Assembly (NCBI GenBank): GCA_948567375.1
Contig: OX419762.1
Coordinates: 29,207,465-29,271,464, forward strand
Direction: 5' to 3'
DNA length: 64,000 nt
Source: Lunularia cruciata
Lineage: Eukaryota > Streptophyta > Marchantiopsida > Lunulariales > Lunulariaceae
Made by a program: the position numbers and the translations under genes. Under the pieces are notes generated by a model that searched no databases, was not told where the DNA came from, and saw only the letters and a list, made by a program, of their open reading frames with translations. Shown in pieces: positions 32,780-44,985 of this stretch. Positions within the stretch are counted from its first letter, which is position 1. The number at the start of each line of letters is the position of its first letter.

Positions 32780-35722
32780 ATGGGTTGCGCGGCGTCAGCT
32801 CCAGGTACTATGCTTTATTGACAAGAAAAAGTGATTCACGTTGTAAGGTCTTTGCTGAGTTGAGTTGAGTTTCATGACGGGCATCGGAGTGGAATTAGAG
32901 TGTTCAAGGATTTGGCGGTTTAGATCGTTTCGCTTGATGCACGGTGATTGCGAAGTGCTGGGGCAATGGAAGCGTCTTATTTGAGTTGAACAGTTTCTTT
33001 AACTACTTTAGCCATTGTACCTCAGGTTTAGATTTCGCTTTGATTTCAGCTTGCCAGTGATATTCTCTACCTTTGCCTAAGGAATGATCCATATAATCGT
33101 AAGAGTCAATCACATGACGATGCAATTTATTAGAATGTTAGTCTATTGCATGATGATGATCTGACCTAATTGGTACCCTAGAGCAACTTTCGATGTCGAT
33201 ATCTCAATTCGTTGCTACCAGGAGATATTATGAACCTTAGTATCGTACATTGGTCTGCGATGAATGGGTGTGGAAGAAGAAGAACCCAAAGCGCGAGTTG
33301 GTGTATTTGTTTATTTCATCCTTGCTTCTTAAGTCACAGAATGAGTAAAATCTTGGTATTCATCTGGCTTCAGCTGGCAGACAAGGACGTCTTGGTGGAA
33401 TCAATAATGATGTCGTGGAGACCTTCGACTCAAAAAATTTGAGAATCAAGGTGTGCTTCCCGTATTGTACTCCTTCCTTGTTTAGAATACTCAGCAACTT
33501 TGAGCTGTCAGGACATATGTGACTAATGCTGTCAAATCTTTTCTAGTATCTAGGACATGGTTAAAGTATTGTCAGGGGACCGTTCCGGTTTAAGAGAAGT
33601 ATCCATACCGACCGGACTCCAAGCCCGCGGTGATATGCATTTCATCATCTAGTCGGAAAATATAGACTGCAGAGTGAACGATACAGGTCCAGGGTTCTCG
33701 TGGGTGTACCGATTGCCAGATTATGTGCTTCATGTTCGTGCCGTCCTGTCGAGCAATCACTTTCAGGATCTGCAAACTTTTCTTCAAAGTTCCATGTGCT
33801 GACAGATGTTTTCAACGTTGGCCGCTGCAGTTAGTTTTGTTGGGTGATTCCGGAGTAGGAAAAAGTTGTATCGTTCTGCGATTCGTTCGTGGCCAGTTTG
33901 ACCCCTCTTCAAAGGTAGGGTTTCATCGTCAATGATTTGTCACCATCAGTTCCTACACTTGAGAGGGATCTTCTCTGAACAATTTTGCCCCCCAGGCGAA
34001 TTGTTAGGTGAAACACTTAATCTAACATCTGAAGGAATTGTGCAGGTGACAGTTGGTGCATCCTTTTTGTCGCAAACAATAGCTTTGCAGGATTCTACAA
34101 CCGTGAAGTTCGAGATATGGGATACAGCCGGTCAGGAGAGGTGGGTAATCCTTCGTGCGCTGTGTTTCTGATCATTTTAACCCGTATGCTTAAATTACTC
34201 TTTTAATCCTGAAACGAGTGAAGTGAATGATTGATGGACTTACGATTGATTCGGTTACTCGTCTGTGGGCTCTCGTGACAAAGAATGACTGCATTTGTTA
34301 AGCAAAGTAGACGCCGGGAAGCATCTACTTTACTTAACAAAGTAGATGATGCCGGGAAGCATGAGGACACAAGAATAGACATCTGAAGCTTTTCATGTAT
34401 TCTAGATGTCTTCTGTATGACTTCCTCTCACTTGTTACGACATTGTTCTTTTGATGAATATAGGCCTGCTTTCTTGAGCTGGTGCATGAGTTGAAAAAGG
34501 GATATTTTCTGCTTTGTGTGCGCAAGATGGTTAAACCACTGTAACAAGTAGGGAGGATATGGTTGTTTTAAATATGGCAACATGACTTTACATCGGCGGT
34601 CTGATGGTTTTGAAAATGCTACCTCTGATCTATGAGTCGGCACAAGTTAGATCGGCAGTTGATGATGCGTTCTATACATGTTTTTGCAAACTGTTTTTGG
34701 GGTCTTTCCGTTCCTTATCGAAAAAGTGCTTGTCGCGGGAACTCAGTGGCATGGATCTGCTCTCTCTCTAACCCACGTTGTCTGTGCAACTACCTCACAG
34801 ATATGCTTCCTTAGCACCACTATATTATCGAGGGGCTTCGGCAGCTGTCGTGGTTTACGATATTACCAGTCCCGACTCTTTTCAGAAAGCTCAGTTCTGG
34901 GTTAAGGTTTGCTAACCTGCTCTTTATCTGCTAAATTGTGTCATGCACGTTGTGTTCCTTCCTAGTGGTTAGCTTACAAAAGTGATGCAACTGAAATATA
35001 TACGAAGTATGATGCCTACATAACTAATCGCCCCTCGTCCCCCTCTGTTATAAGTTATCTATCCTTGAACTCATTATCATTCATTTCCGGTTTGATCCGC
35101 AGGAGTTGCAGAAACATGGGAGCCCCGGCATTGTGATGGCCCTGGTTGGCAACAAGGCAGATCTACATGAGTCACGCGAGGTTGCTTGTGAGGTAGTCAA
35201 TGTTTTTCTTTAGACCCTGTTCAATTTAGAGAAAATGGAAACTGAGGATATCCCCTTGACGTATATTCTGACGTAATTTGCCGTGCCTGTTGTCTCATAA
35301 CTGGACATGTTTATTTTTCTTCGGTCTCATGGTAATTTAGCCAGATGTTTATCTAACGAAGCCTCTTGACTGGGGCTAAATAGTCCGTTTCCTCCCCATG
35401 CCTAAAGTGTCCATTTGCAATCATTTACCTGGTTCTTCGATGTGCTTCAGGATGCCCAAGTGTATGCTGAAACCAACGGAATGTTCTTCATCGAGACATC
35501 AGCAAAGACGGCAGACAACGTCAATCAACTCTTTGAAGTAAGTCTGGTCTATCACTGTTTAGTTCCTGTGAACTCGCGAAGGCGGGGCATGACATCGAAA
35601 GCTGTATATTGTGGATCTTCGACCTGCGTGGACTTTGGTACTGCAATATAACTAATTTCTTTGATTGTGCGCAGGAAATTGCAAAAAGGTTACCCCGAGG
35701 ACAACCACCACAAAAACCTTGA
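32780..35722 (+). CDS. RABF1: ARA6-type Rab5 GTPase (RABF1), eight exons, 203 aa
   Basis: Exons: 32,780-32,804; 33,374-33,450; 33,831-33,914; 34,046-34,140; 34,801-34,906; 35,103-35,192; 35,451-35,537; 35,675-35,722 (stop TGA). They sum to 612 nt and stay in frame; all seven introns (131-660 bp) are GT-AG. The protein starts MGCAASAP, a myristoylation/palmitoylation signal. It then has P-loop GDSGVGKS (39-46), switch I with T64, WDTAGQE (87-93, catalytic Gln 92), NKAD (146-149) and ETSAK (174-178). It ends ...[11 protein letters not shown] without prenylation cysteines. N-terminal lipidation with no C-terminal Cys defines plant ARA6/RABF1, which acts in endosome-plasma membrane trafficking and cycles with VPS9-type exchange factors. 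Length matches the family (~200 aa). Exon 1 and the 26-codon exon 2 are the least certain parts, but exon 2 ends in the expected NLRIK before LVLLG. It is the only intact gene here. Confidence 0.95.
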
Positions 35723-36809
35723 TTCAGAAATAGACATGTTTCAGAACTTCATGTATCTTGTTTTCCTTCCAATGTGTGGACTTATTATCTCAAATCATAA
35801 ATTGAGATATGTGAATATTACTTGAAGTTAGAGAGCGCAGGCAGGGAAAAGTATGGCATACCTTGGAAATCGGCTTAGGAACGTAGAAGACGGTAGAAAG
35901 TCTTGGGTAGCAGCCCTGCAGTTCCAAATTGTAAATACTTCCACTCAAAAAGTAGTTGAACAGGAGTGCATCTCAGCATTTCCCTTCTAATTTGAAATCA
36001 TTGTAGTGTAGACGTCAACAAATTCTGTCCAAGTCCCCACGATAAATAGGTTGTTTGATTTTTTTTTTATGTTTCTCTTACTTTCCTATTATCCGTCCTT
36101 CAACCTATTAAGCTTCCAAAGCTCCAAAGCTTTGACTTACTGAATCGCAAAATCTGATCTCTTTTGTATGTTATCTATCTCTTGTGGAACCTGCCCCCTT
36201 GTTATCATTCTCGCCTAGAAGTATTTCAATTTCACTAGAGAGCCTCCCTCAATACCTGTTTTGAATTAGAGGAGTTCATGCAGTCAGGATCGTTCGGTCT
36301 CATTTCAGACTGCATACCGCAGGGCGGGGTTACGAGCACAATGTGAAGAGGAAGTACTATGTGGAGAGCAAACCCGGGTAGTGTATATGGATCAAGTTGA
36401 TGGGTGGATTTGTAATTATCTTGCCCTCCTGTGGATTTAGAATTTTCATTTAGAGCTTTTACTAGAAGTTTACCTTCATCTTGCTGCAAATATCTAACTT
36501 TCGTTTGCTTGAAATAGCAGTATTCAAATCTTTGTCAACAAATTGTACACTTCACATTTGTGGCATTGTTATATATTCCTATTACCTTAAATGTATTTCT
36601 GACAGTTCTTAGTGTTTTCGTGTTTAGAATAGCTGTTGTGATCCTCATGGCTGTGATATTGTTTTGTAACTAGACGTGTATGAATTTTGGTTATTCAAGG
36701 GTGGATTATATATTCCCGGTTCTTTTATTTCCTAGAATATGTACAGGAAGGAAACACCCTACCTAACTAGGTGGATATAAGATATTGCAATCAGACTACG
36801 CCTCATTAC
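35723..36809. other. RABF1 3' region
   Basis: It should hold the 3' untranslated sequence and polyadenylation site of RABF1. I see no canonical AATAAA close to the stop, and an eight-base T run near 36,062. No other gene is apparent. Confidence 0.5.
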
Positions 36810-38480
36810 AAGGACAAATCGTTCCTCTTCTTGCATCTAGGTTCTAGCTCCCAAGGTATTGGGTTATCCTCAAAGAGGATGATTTTTGCAACTCATGTAG
36901 ATGTCAAAGATTACGATCCATGTTCATTTACTCCCTTGTTTGAGGAATGATTACGTGCTTTTATTTTATCATTACGAGATGTTATATTCGGAGAGTTATA
37001 TTCGCCGTATTTGGTATACATTTCTTACCTAAAGAATCCATACTCATCCACTCCCTTGTTTGAATACATAGGTGGTTCACTCCATATTATGAGATGTTAG
37101 GTCTTTAGAGTTTCTTGTCTAGCATGTATTTATTCACTTGGAGAGATCATTTTTATTTCATCTCCTTGCCTTTGATAGTACTATATGTTACATTTTCTCC
37201 ATTCTATCAGGATCATGTATATTTTTGTAGTGAATAGATGAGTGATATATACTATAGATAGTTTGTCCATACTCCTCGGAGGTTGTGGGAAGTTGTGGTT
37301 TTATATTCTTTATGAGATGTTAGGTCCTTAGAGTTTCTTGTCTAGCATGTATTTATTCACTACTAGAGATAATTTTTATTTTATTTCTTTGCCTTTGATA
37401 GTACTACGTGTTACATTTTCTTCATTCTATACTTTTGTAGTTATTAGATAAGTGATATATACTATAGATAGTTAGTCCCATAGCCATGGGAGGTTGTTTG
37501 AAGTTGCGGTTTCATATTGCAGGGTGCTATTGCACCAACAACATATTTGGGACCATGGGCACTAGGGGCCCTCCTATTAGCAAATAGATCCTTATATGAA
37601 TGTTGTTCTTTTTAGCTTAACATTTATTATGCCAATAGATTCAAGCATATAAGTTTTCCAAATATCTTTTGAGTTGGGTCATGGTCTATTAATAAATCCC
37701 ATACCCACAACACTCCTCATGAGTTGACTTTAAATCCCTCAAATGTAGTAAGATTAAGGTGGATCTTATTGAGCATCCCACACCCATACCAACACCCATA
37801 CCAACATCCTCATTGAGACATCTTTACTTGATAGAATAATGATTCTCTCTTGTGGAGAGAAGGGTTCCAAAGCTTAGCTCCATGCCTATCTATTGATTAA
37901 GGACTTTTGGAGGAGTTTACCATGGCTCTTTGCAATGTTTGGAATTACCATATCTAGCACTTTTAGGGCTATTGGACCAATGAGCATACAGATCTATATA
38001 CCACACACATGGCGTGCATAGTTTATGTTGTGCCATAGGTGGAGAGCACATTAAAGTTCATGATGCTATTCAAGGTAGAATGGTTCAAATCTTATAATCT
38101 ACTCGCACTTAAGTTCAAACTAAGTGATGGTTAGATCTACCAAGACCGTTTCCTTGGAGGGTAAAGGCAAATAGAGTCTCATGCATGGGTGGGCTACATA
38201 CCTTGTTTGATGTGGTGGCCACAAATCCACTACGACTAGAATTGTTAGCACCGGTTGGTATGTAGGTGGAAGCTAAAGAGATTATCACCACTATGGGGAA
38301 GAAGGACCATTATGCACCACAACTCACCTTGGATACTTTTGTCCTGTTCATGGTAGAGACTTTTGACCATGAGCTTTTGGACATCGCCATCAACAATTTA
38401 ATAGTCTCCTTTGAGATGCAACATGAGGATCCCTACAATTGAGAAGAGCCTTAGCTATATTGCTAGTTATGCTCACTTCT
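36810..38480 (+). repeat. Right flanking repeat: second copy of the retroelement coding end
   Basis: It is homologous to 30.74-32.04 kb in the same orientation. Near 38,298-38,345 it encodes KKDHYAPQLTLDTFV, the counterpart of the left copy's K-E-D-H-Y-A-P-W block, followed by a related but shifted end. Stops interrupt every frame. The two copies flank the RABF1 gene almost symmetrically. Confidence 0.6.
37088..37530. repeat. 223-bp tandem duplication
   Basis: Copies begin at 37,088 and 37,311 with TATGAGATGTTAGGTC and share 'ttagagtttcttgtctagcat' and 'tgatatatactatagatagtt'. The left flanking repeat has only one equivalent, so this arose after the copies separated. Confidence 0.85.
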
Positions 38481-40924
38481 TACTTTTGCCAATGGGTATG
38501 TGTTACTCTATAGCAACCACAAAAGTTGGATCTTCATTGATAGCCACAGGCAATAGAAACTCACATCACATCTAGGCTCCTCCCTTCTTCCATCCCTATT
38601 TACTTGATACACCTTTCAGGGACCTAATTTACCAAATATACCTTTAGAAGACCTATATCACACCATTCAGTTGTAGGTTACTTTGTTTCTTTCTTCATGC
38701 TAGGCATGAAGCCACTTTTTCTCCTTGGATTTTAGCCCTTTTTGTTTGGGCATCAACTCACTTTCTTGATCTACACCTCTTGGTGCTCTTGTATTCCATT
38801 TCCCCTTTTCATTAGGTTATACTATTTGGCCTTCTGACCCTTGTCACAACCAAAGTGACATATGTATAAGTTGAAGTCAATTTCAAAAGATATATTAATA
38901 AACAATATATGAACAAGTTAATTTTGATTGAAAACTTACCTATTACAAATCTACAATTTGAAAAGATTAATTTATGAAAAAGTTAATTTTGATTGAAAAC
39001 TTACCTATTACAAATCCACAATGATCCTTGGTATTTCACCATGAGGTGTAAGGACCCTTCTCTTTGAACTTTCTAGCTAATTAGCAGCCTAACCAACTAT
39101 CATTTAGTATATACTAACAAAATAATTTTGCATCAAAGACTTTAAGGTTATGTTTGATCTTGGTTGGTGGTTAACATTCTTGCTAATTGTCTTCTATAGA
39201 TACCAAACCATCCTTTCTTCCACAAGTCTCGCTAAACATTGACATGAATCTATTGTATTTTTTCTTTTTCAATATTCAACAACCCTAAACCTATATATGG
39301 TTAGCCAAGCTTAAACCTAAACCAACTCAATAAGGCTAGTTGAACCTTGATTTTCCAACCTTCAACAAGGTTGGATGAGCCTAGCAACACATAAACCCTA
39401 ATACTAAATTCAAATAAACAGAAATCTAGAGTTGACATACATATCTGCAGCATATGGTATCTTTCTCTTTGAAATTTTTGATAACTAGTTAGTGGCATTT
39501 TTCACTATGTTCTTAGGGATAACAACTTAAGTTTGATTAGAAAATCAAAGATCTTCAAAACTACATTTTGAATTTACTTGGCCAATCTTCATATCTAGTG
39601 TATTATAAGCATGCATAACATGTGTAGAGTTTGATTATGGCTCAATGGCCTTGTTGAACAGAGTCTTATATTTATGTTGAATAGTGTTTTTGGTTGTCAA
39701 ACCATGCTAGCTATTTATGGTTTCACTTGCATATGTCCAAACCTTTGAAATGAAGTAGTGAAAGCTTTCTTATTTTTCTTCTTCCTCTATTACATTATTG
39801 TTCAACTTAGCCACTTGATCATACCTACCTACGCAAGAGGCAATCAAATCTAAACCCAACTTGATTTAATACTGACATCTATAATTAGCTTACAAATATC
39901 TAATAACAACTCTATGTCCTCCTCTTCCTCCACGACATCATTGTTTAACATAGCCACTTGATGAAGCTTACCTAAGTAGGCAGAAATCAAACCTAAACTC
40001 AACTTTATTGAAAACCCTAATATTTAGTACTTCTCACACAATGCTTTGAATAATATTTTAATGCTTCTAAAATCCCATCAATGAAGTTATCATATTCTAT
40101 TTGTCCTTTGCTAAATAACAAAAGATATATAAGGAACATTGAATCCATATTCACATATATAGTATCATCTAGTACTTAGCACTTGGTATCATTTATACTT
40201 GTTATTCATACCCCATAGTTACTCCTTGCTATTGACTCAAATAATCTAACAAAACTCTAACTCCAATAGGTAAACCCTCAAATAGAGAGTTGGAGCTTAT
40301 ACCTTGAGTAAACATAGAATCTTTACATGACATGCATGCAAAGACCACAAAGCAAAAAGACCTTGATTTCTTCACACAAGAGCTTTATGAATTAACATAA
40401 TGTTGTACTAAAATTTTGGGAAATTTCACCTAAATATTTTGATTTTTGTAACAAGTCTACTAACTAGATAAATGTCAAAGAACATTATTTTCTCCATCCA
40501 ATTATCAAAAGGAAAGGAATAGGTAATTTTTCTTGTTATTCCAAATGTTGTTTCCTTTTAGAAATTCTAGTAATTATTTTGAAAAACATATAATTTTCAT
40601 TTTAAGAATCATTAATTTTTTTTAAGCATTCATCTCTCCTTCTTAGAACCCTTATTTTACTTCTTTCATTCATGCATAATATTAATTTATAAATACAATG
40701 TGACAAGCTATAACTTCCTTTTATATTATTAACATAATTGCTGTAGACAATAGAGGCCAATGGATGATGTAGTGACAAAGACTAGGAGATTTTGAAGTAA
40801 AATGAACATATAGCTTACTTTAGTTGCAAAAATTGTTGGCATATGTGTGGTTTGTGATCATGTTAGAGCATCATTTAACAATCATACACCATAGTTATGC
40901 CCATTAATTATCATAGGCTTGGAT
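38481..40924. other. AT-rich DNA with small local duplications, no gene seen
   Basis: A ~65-bp unit containing 'aagttaattttgattgaaaa' is doubled at about 38,909-39,021. A ~135-bp unit with 'tagccacttgat' and 'caatcaaatctaaacc' is doubled, more diverged, at about 39,780-40,025. No frame shows a motif. Confidence 0.5.
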
Positions 40925-41990
40925 TACCGCTAGGGATTGGACTTTGCTAGACCTTTACTATTGAATGTGAGATATTATCAACATGTTTTGGTTATGATGG
41001 AGCACTTCTCCAAGTGTATTGAGTTGGTGGTATTTCTTGACAAGTCTAGTCAAGGGACAATTCACTCATTCTTAGATCAGGTTCTTAGTCATTTTAGTGC
41101 ACCAATGGAGGTCTTGATTGATCAAGGTATAGAGTTATTGGGAGAGGTTCAAGTCTTGTATGACAAGGCCTTGATTGATCATCAAACTACCTCTTGAGCT
41201 CACCTTGAGGAAAATAGCTTAAAAGAGAGAGTGGTTTAGATGGTGAAGAGAAGATTGCATAAGTATGGTTTGTAGAGAGGCCACTTGGGAGATTTGGATC
41301 TCCAATTACCTTGGTTGACCATGAACTATCAGTTCAATTGGCAAGTCTCCTTAGCATCATTCTCTCCTTACTTTCTACTATGGACAAGATCCATCTTTAC
41401 TTGTATCTATTCATTGCAATGCTATTGTAATTTTGGACTTGGATGATCTAGTGGTATGGGTGAGTGCATTTTCTCAATGGTAAAGACCATTCATAGAATG
41501 ATGCTACTGCACTTTGAGAACTAAGCAATTGCTTAGCATAAGGATACCTTACATTATGCTACTATTTTAGGAGGAGATTATAGACCTTCATCTATCAATT
41601 TCATTTGGATGATTGTGTATATTTCTAAGCAATTTGCATCGCCAATTTGACACTTAATGTGACTACAAGCTGCACTATCTTGAGAGTGCATGAGGTTTTG
41701 TGTTCTAGAGTTCTCATGTTGGAAGGACATGATGATGTTTTTTGGAAGGATCATATGCGTAATTATGCGCCATGCCCCACCTCCCAAACAATGATGGTTA
41801 CTATGGACCCAAGCTTGGTAGTTGTACATGCCAGCCTACTATGTATGTTATATGGCTCTTTTAGTGGAGCTACTACTATGTTGGTGTGTGATAGTTAATT
41901 GAGAGGATGACATATGGCATTTTTGATTCCTTCCCTCATGATGGTTCCTCAAGGACAATGGCTATATCTTTGATGTACTTGACTCATAGT
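40925..41990 (+). pseudogene. Ty3/gypsy integrase followed by a decayed PHD finger
   Basis: The first frame encodes LDFARPLL, YYQHVLVMMEHFSKCIELV and SAPMEVLIDQGIELLGE, with the first two catalytic aspartates of an integrase. Later pieces (KRRLHKYGL, LPWLTMNYQF, ASFSPYFLL) continue the domain with stops. The 41,647-41,898 frame carries the C-terminal tail (LRVHEVLCSRVLMLEGHDD) and then LLCMLYGSFSGATTMLVCDS. Past a stop the same frame reads LRG-stop-HMAFLIPSL and QGQWLYL-stop-CT. Placing Cys at the Tyr, stop and Phe positions gives the C4HC3 spacing of a PHD finger. The neighbouring stretch to 42,005 completes it. The lineage is probably family D. Confidence 0.8.
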
Positions 41991-44159
41991 TAGTTCACTT
42001 CTTATGTGATATAGATTGCAGACATGAAAATAACAATGGGACTCAATAGTACCCAACCTCTTGATCTTTGCCCACCATAGTACATATCACATACTTGGAG
42101 TAAAGCCTATCTGGAGTTAGACTGATCTAACCGTTAGCTAGGAGAGCAATTGTGGCACTTTAGAGTTCATGTGTGACTTCTACATGAGTTGTGCTTTTAT
42201 AGTATTTCATGTTGATATTGATGTTTATATGCATGATAATTGTCACAACATTTGCAATGCCAAAGATAGTTTGTTCAAAACATTGGAGTGTTAGTCTTGG
42301 CAGTCATAGTTATACCGGTAGCTGCTTAGAGACTACTTGGTGGAGGCCAAATTTTGAGTTAGGGCTACTAATCACACTATTTGAGCTACCATTTTGCACC
42401 ATCAAATAGACCATCAATAGTGCCATTAGGGTTGGAGTTCTAGGCCAAGTCTAGAGTGGTATACCTTTGAAGTATACCTCCAAAGAGCTCACTTCTTTAA
42501 TGTTGAGCATGTTAGCTCTTGGTTATGGTGGATAGTACTTGTGGCTAGGGTGTGTGATCCTTGGTAGTTCCAAAGAAGGATTGCCTTGATGGATCTTTGG
42601 AGAGATTTAGAGTGTTGAAAATACTTAACAAAAGCAAAGATAAAGAGTAATCACCTATACAAAGATCCTTTGGACAAAGTTGTGCCTTTTGGTAATCATA
42701 GAATGCGGTCTTTGGAGTAAGAATCTTTGTAGTAAAATTAGCCTATTTGTAGTAAAATTAGCCTATTTGTAGTAAAATGAGCCTATTTGACACAATCATC
42801 ACCATCAAGATTATAGTTGAAACCTATCCTTAGTGAATGTGATCTTTTGGTTGTTTTTTATTTTTTGTTGTGTGCCTTGGTAGTATCATTACCCTCTTTT
42901 TGGAGTGGTTCATTACTTGTTAAACCAGAGGTTTAACAAGTAAAAATAAATAATTTCAAGTTGTGACACTTTTATCCAAATCTAGCCATTTCTGACCTGT
43001 ACTTGTGAAAAAAACATGTTCCTTACCGATATAATGTACATGGATCTACATTGGGTTGTCATAGGTTTTCTAGCACCATTGTCAAGGATACTTTCTTTGG
43101 AGTGGTTAGATACAAAGATTGACATGGCAATGAATGTTGTCAAGTAATTGAGTACCACAAGACAAAGGAGTCATTCAAACACCTTGTGACTTAAGAGCTT
43201 TCAAGACAAACCAAAAACACAAAGATGATTGGCATGCATCTAAGGAAAAATAAGCTCAAGAAAGACTTGATAATCTTGAGAGAAAAATAGTGATAGATAC
43301 AAAATTAGCCCTTTAGTGACTAACCTTACAGAAAGGCAAGTTTGGATTAAAGAAAATGTTTGGACAGTTGTTCCAGACTCAACTTGATTTGTCTACTTCT
43401 TCTCAATTAAGTCAAGAAGAAGCAAATCTTGCAAAGTTGAAGGAAGAAGCCCCTCAGATATGTATAAAGGAAGAGGTTACACATACTTATTGTTAACTGG
43501 AATAACTTTGAAGTTATGGAAAGATTGCAAAGAGATCTAAGTGCTCTTTGGCTTAAATAAATGCAAAAGCAACAAGGATAGTATCCAACAACTCTTTGCT
43601 TCAAATATTATTAGAGCTAAAGGTTTTGGATGAATATAAAAAAAAGAAATATCTCCTAATTTTTTCTTTTCTTGGCATGAAGTTTAAGAAAAAATTACTA
43701 AAAGAGGATGATAAGGACTTTCAATTCAAGAAAATAAAAAATGATAATAAAAGAGAGTCATCATTATAAAAGAAAAAATATTGTTACTTCAATGGACCTA
43801 GAATATAAAAGGCTATAATCCAAGAGAATAGTACAAGGAGTACAAAAGACAAGAAATAGACAAAAACCTAATGAGATGAAGTCTAAATGTTTGGAGATGG
43901 GTCAAGACATCACTATTTATATGTGAGGTATGTTTATACTTGCTTCCTAGAAAAGTTAGAGATTAACTTTTTAGCTGAGTTACTCAATTATAAGAAAAGT
44001 TACTCAACACCTTATTCCTTGATCCCAAGAAGGTTCCTAAGCACCTTCTAGATATAGTACTAGGAAAATTTCAAGGTAAAGTTTGGAATGTCTCTTAGAA
44101 GCTTCTTGTTATTTATTTACTACAACTATACTATACTATACCATCATAGTAAGTCACAT
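41991..44159. other. No recognisable gene; short tandem repeat
   Basis: A 20-bp unit TTTGTAGTAAAATTAGCCTA is repeated three times at 42,726-42,785, the third copy with one change. The rest, including 42,050-42,650 and the AT-rich 43,000-44,159 part, shows no readable domain. The end near 43,900-44,159 may be the LTR of the family A relic that follows. Confidence 0.5.
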
Positions 44160-44985
44160 ATTATCATATATTCCTCTTTTTGCTAGTCAATAATATCCTT
44201 ATCATCTGCTCAATTTCAAAATGGTGGATAGGATTTTATATAGTAATGTGAAGTAGGTGATATTTTGAAAGAACCTTATACTTGACATTTTGGTGACAAC
44301 CATGATTCAATATATGCTTGATAAGGATTTGATTAACTTCATACTCTTCATGTTCTTAGTGGTAATTGCAAGTAAGAAAGTTTACTCTAGTTAAAAGAAG
44401 ATGATGAATTTGAAATAAGACATTCCAATTTGGCAATATAAAAGATAAGATAACTATAATGTAGTAAAGAAAAGGAAGATGTAGTCAGTAAGCACCAAGG
44501 AGTACAAAACTTTGGGGATAAAGAAAGGACCAGCCTCTTTAAAAGCAAGGTTATGGATTTTAGTTTGAATAGATATGAGATAGTTATACTTTAGAATGAC
44601 TATATATATTGTATGGAAGATCAAGTTTATAAGCACTAAGTGGTGTAACTCTAAGGACAAAGAAAAGAATTTAATATGAAGGGATACAAGACAATTATTC
44701 TAAAATGATATAGGTTCTGTGAGACAGATCAAGTTGGTAAGCAATAAAAATAATACTTTGAGGACAATTCTAATTGGGAGCAAGTTGATAGACTTGAGTA
44801 TCAAAGCATAAGGAAAGGTTATGACTAGAGAGCATACCTTTATTATCAAGAATAAATGATAAATCACAATGATTAGTTGTAGCACAATATTTTGACTATT
44901 TTGTGAATAAGTAATTGAATTTTAGCTTCTTGTAAGGTAGAAGATAAGATAGAAAAGAACATAAAATTATAAGGAATATTGCAAG

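Noticed and set aside
34270-34350. Short repeated words in RABF1 intron 4 (around 'gccgggaagcat') as a possible mobile insertion
   Set aside because: Only a small local duplication; no ends or target duplication.
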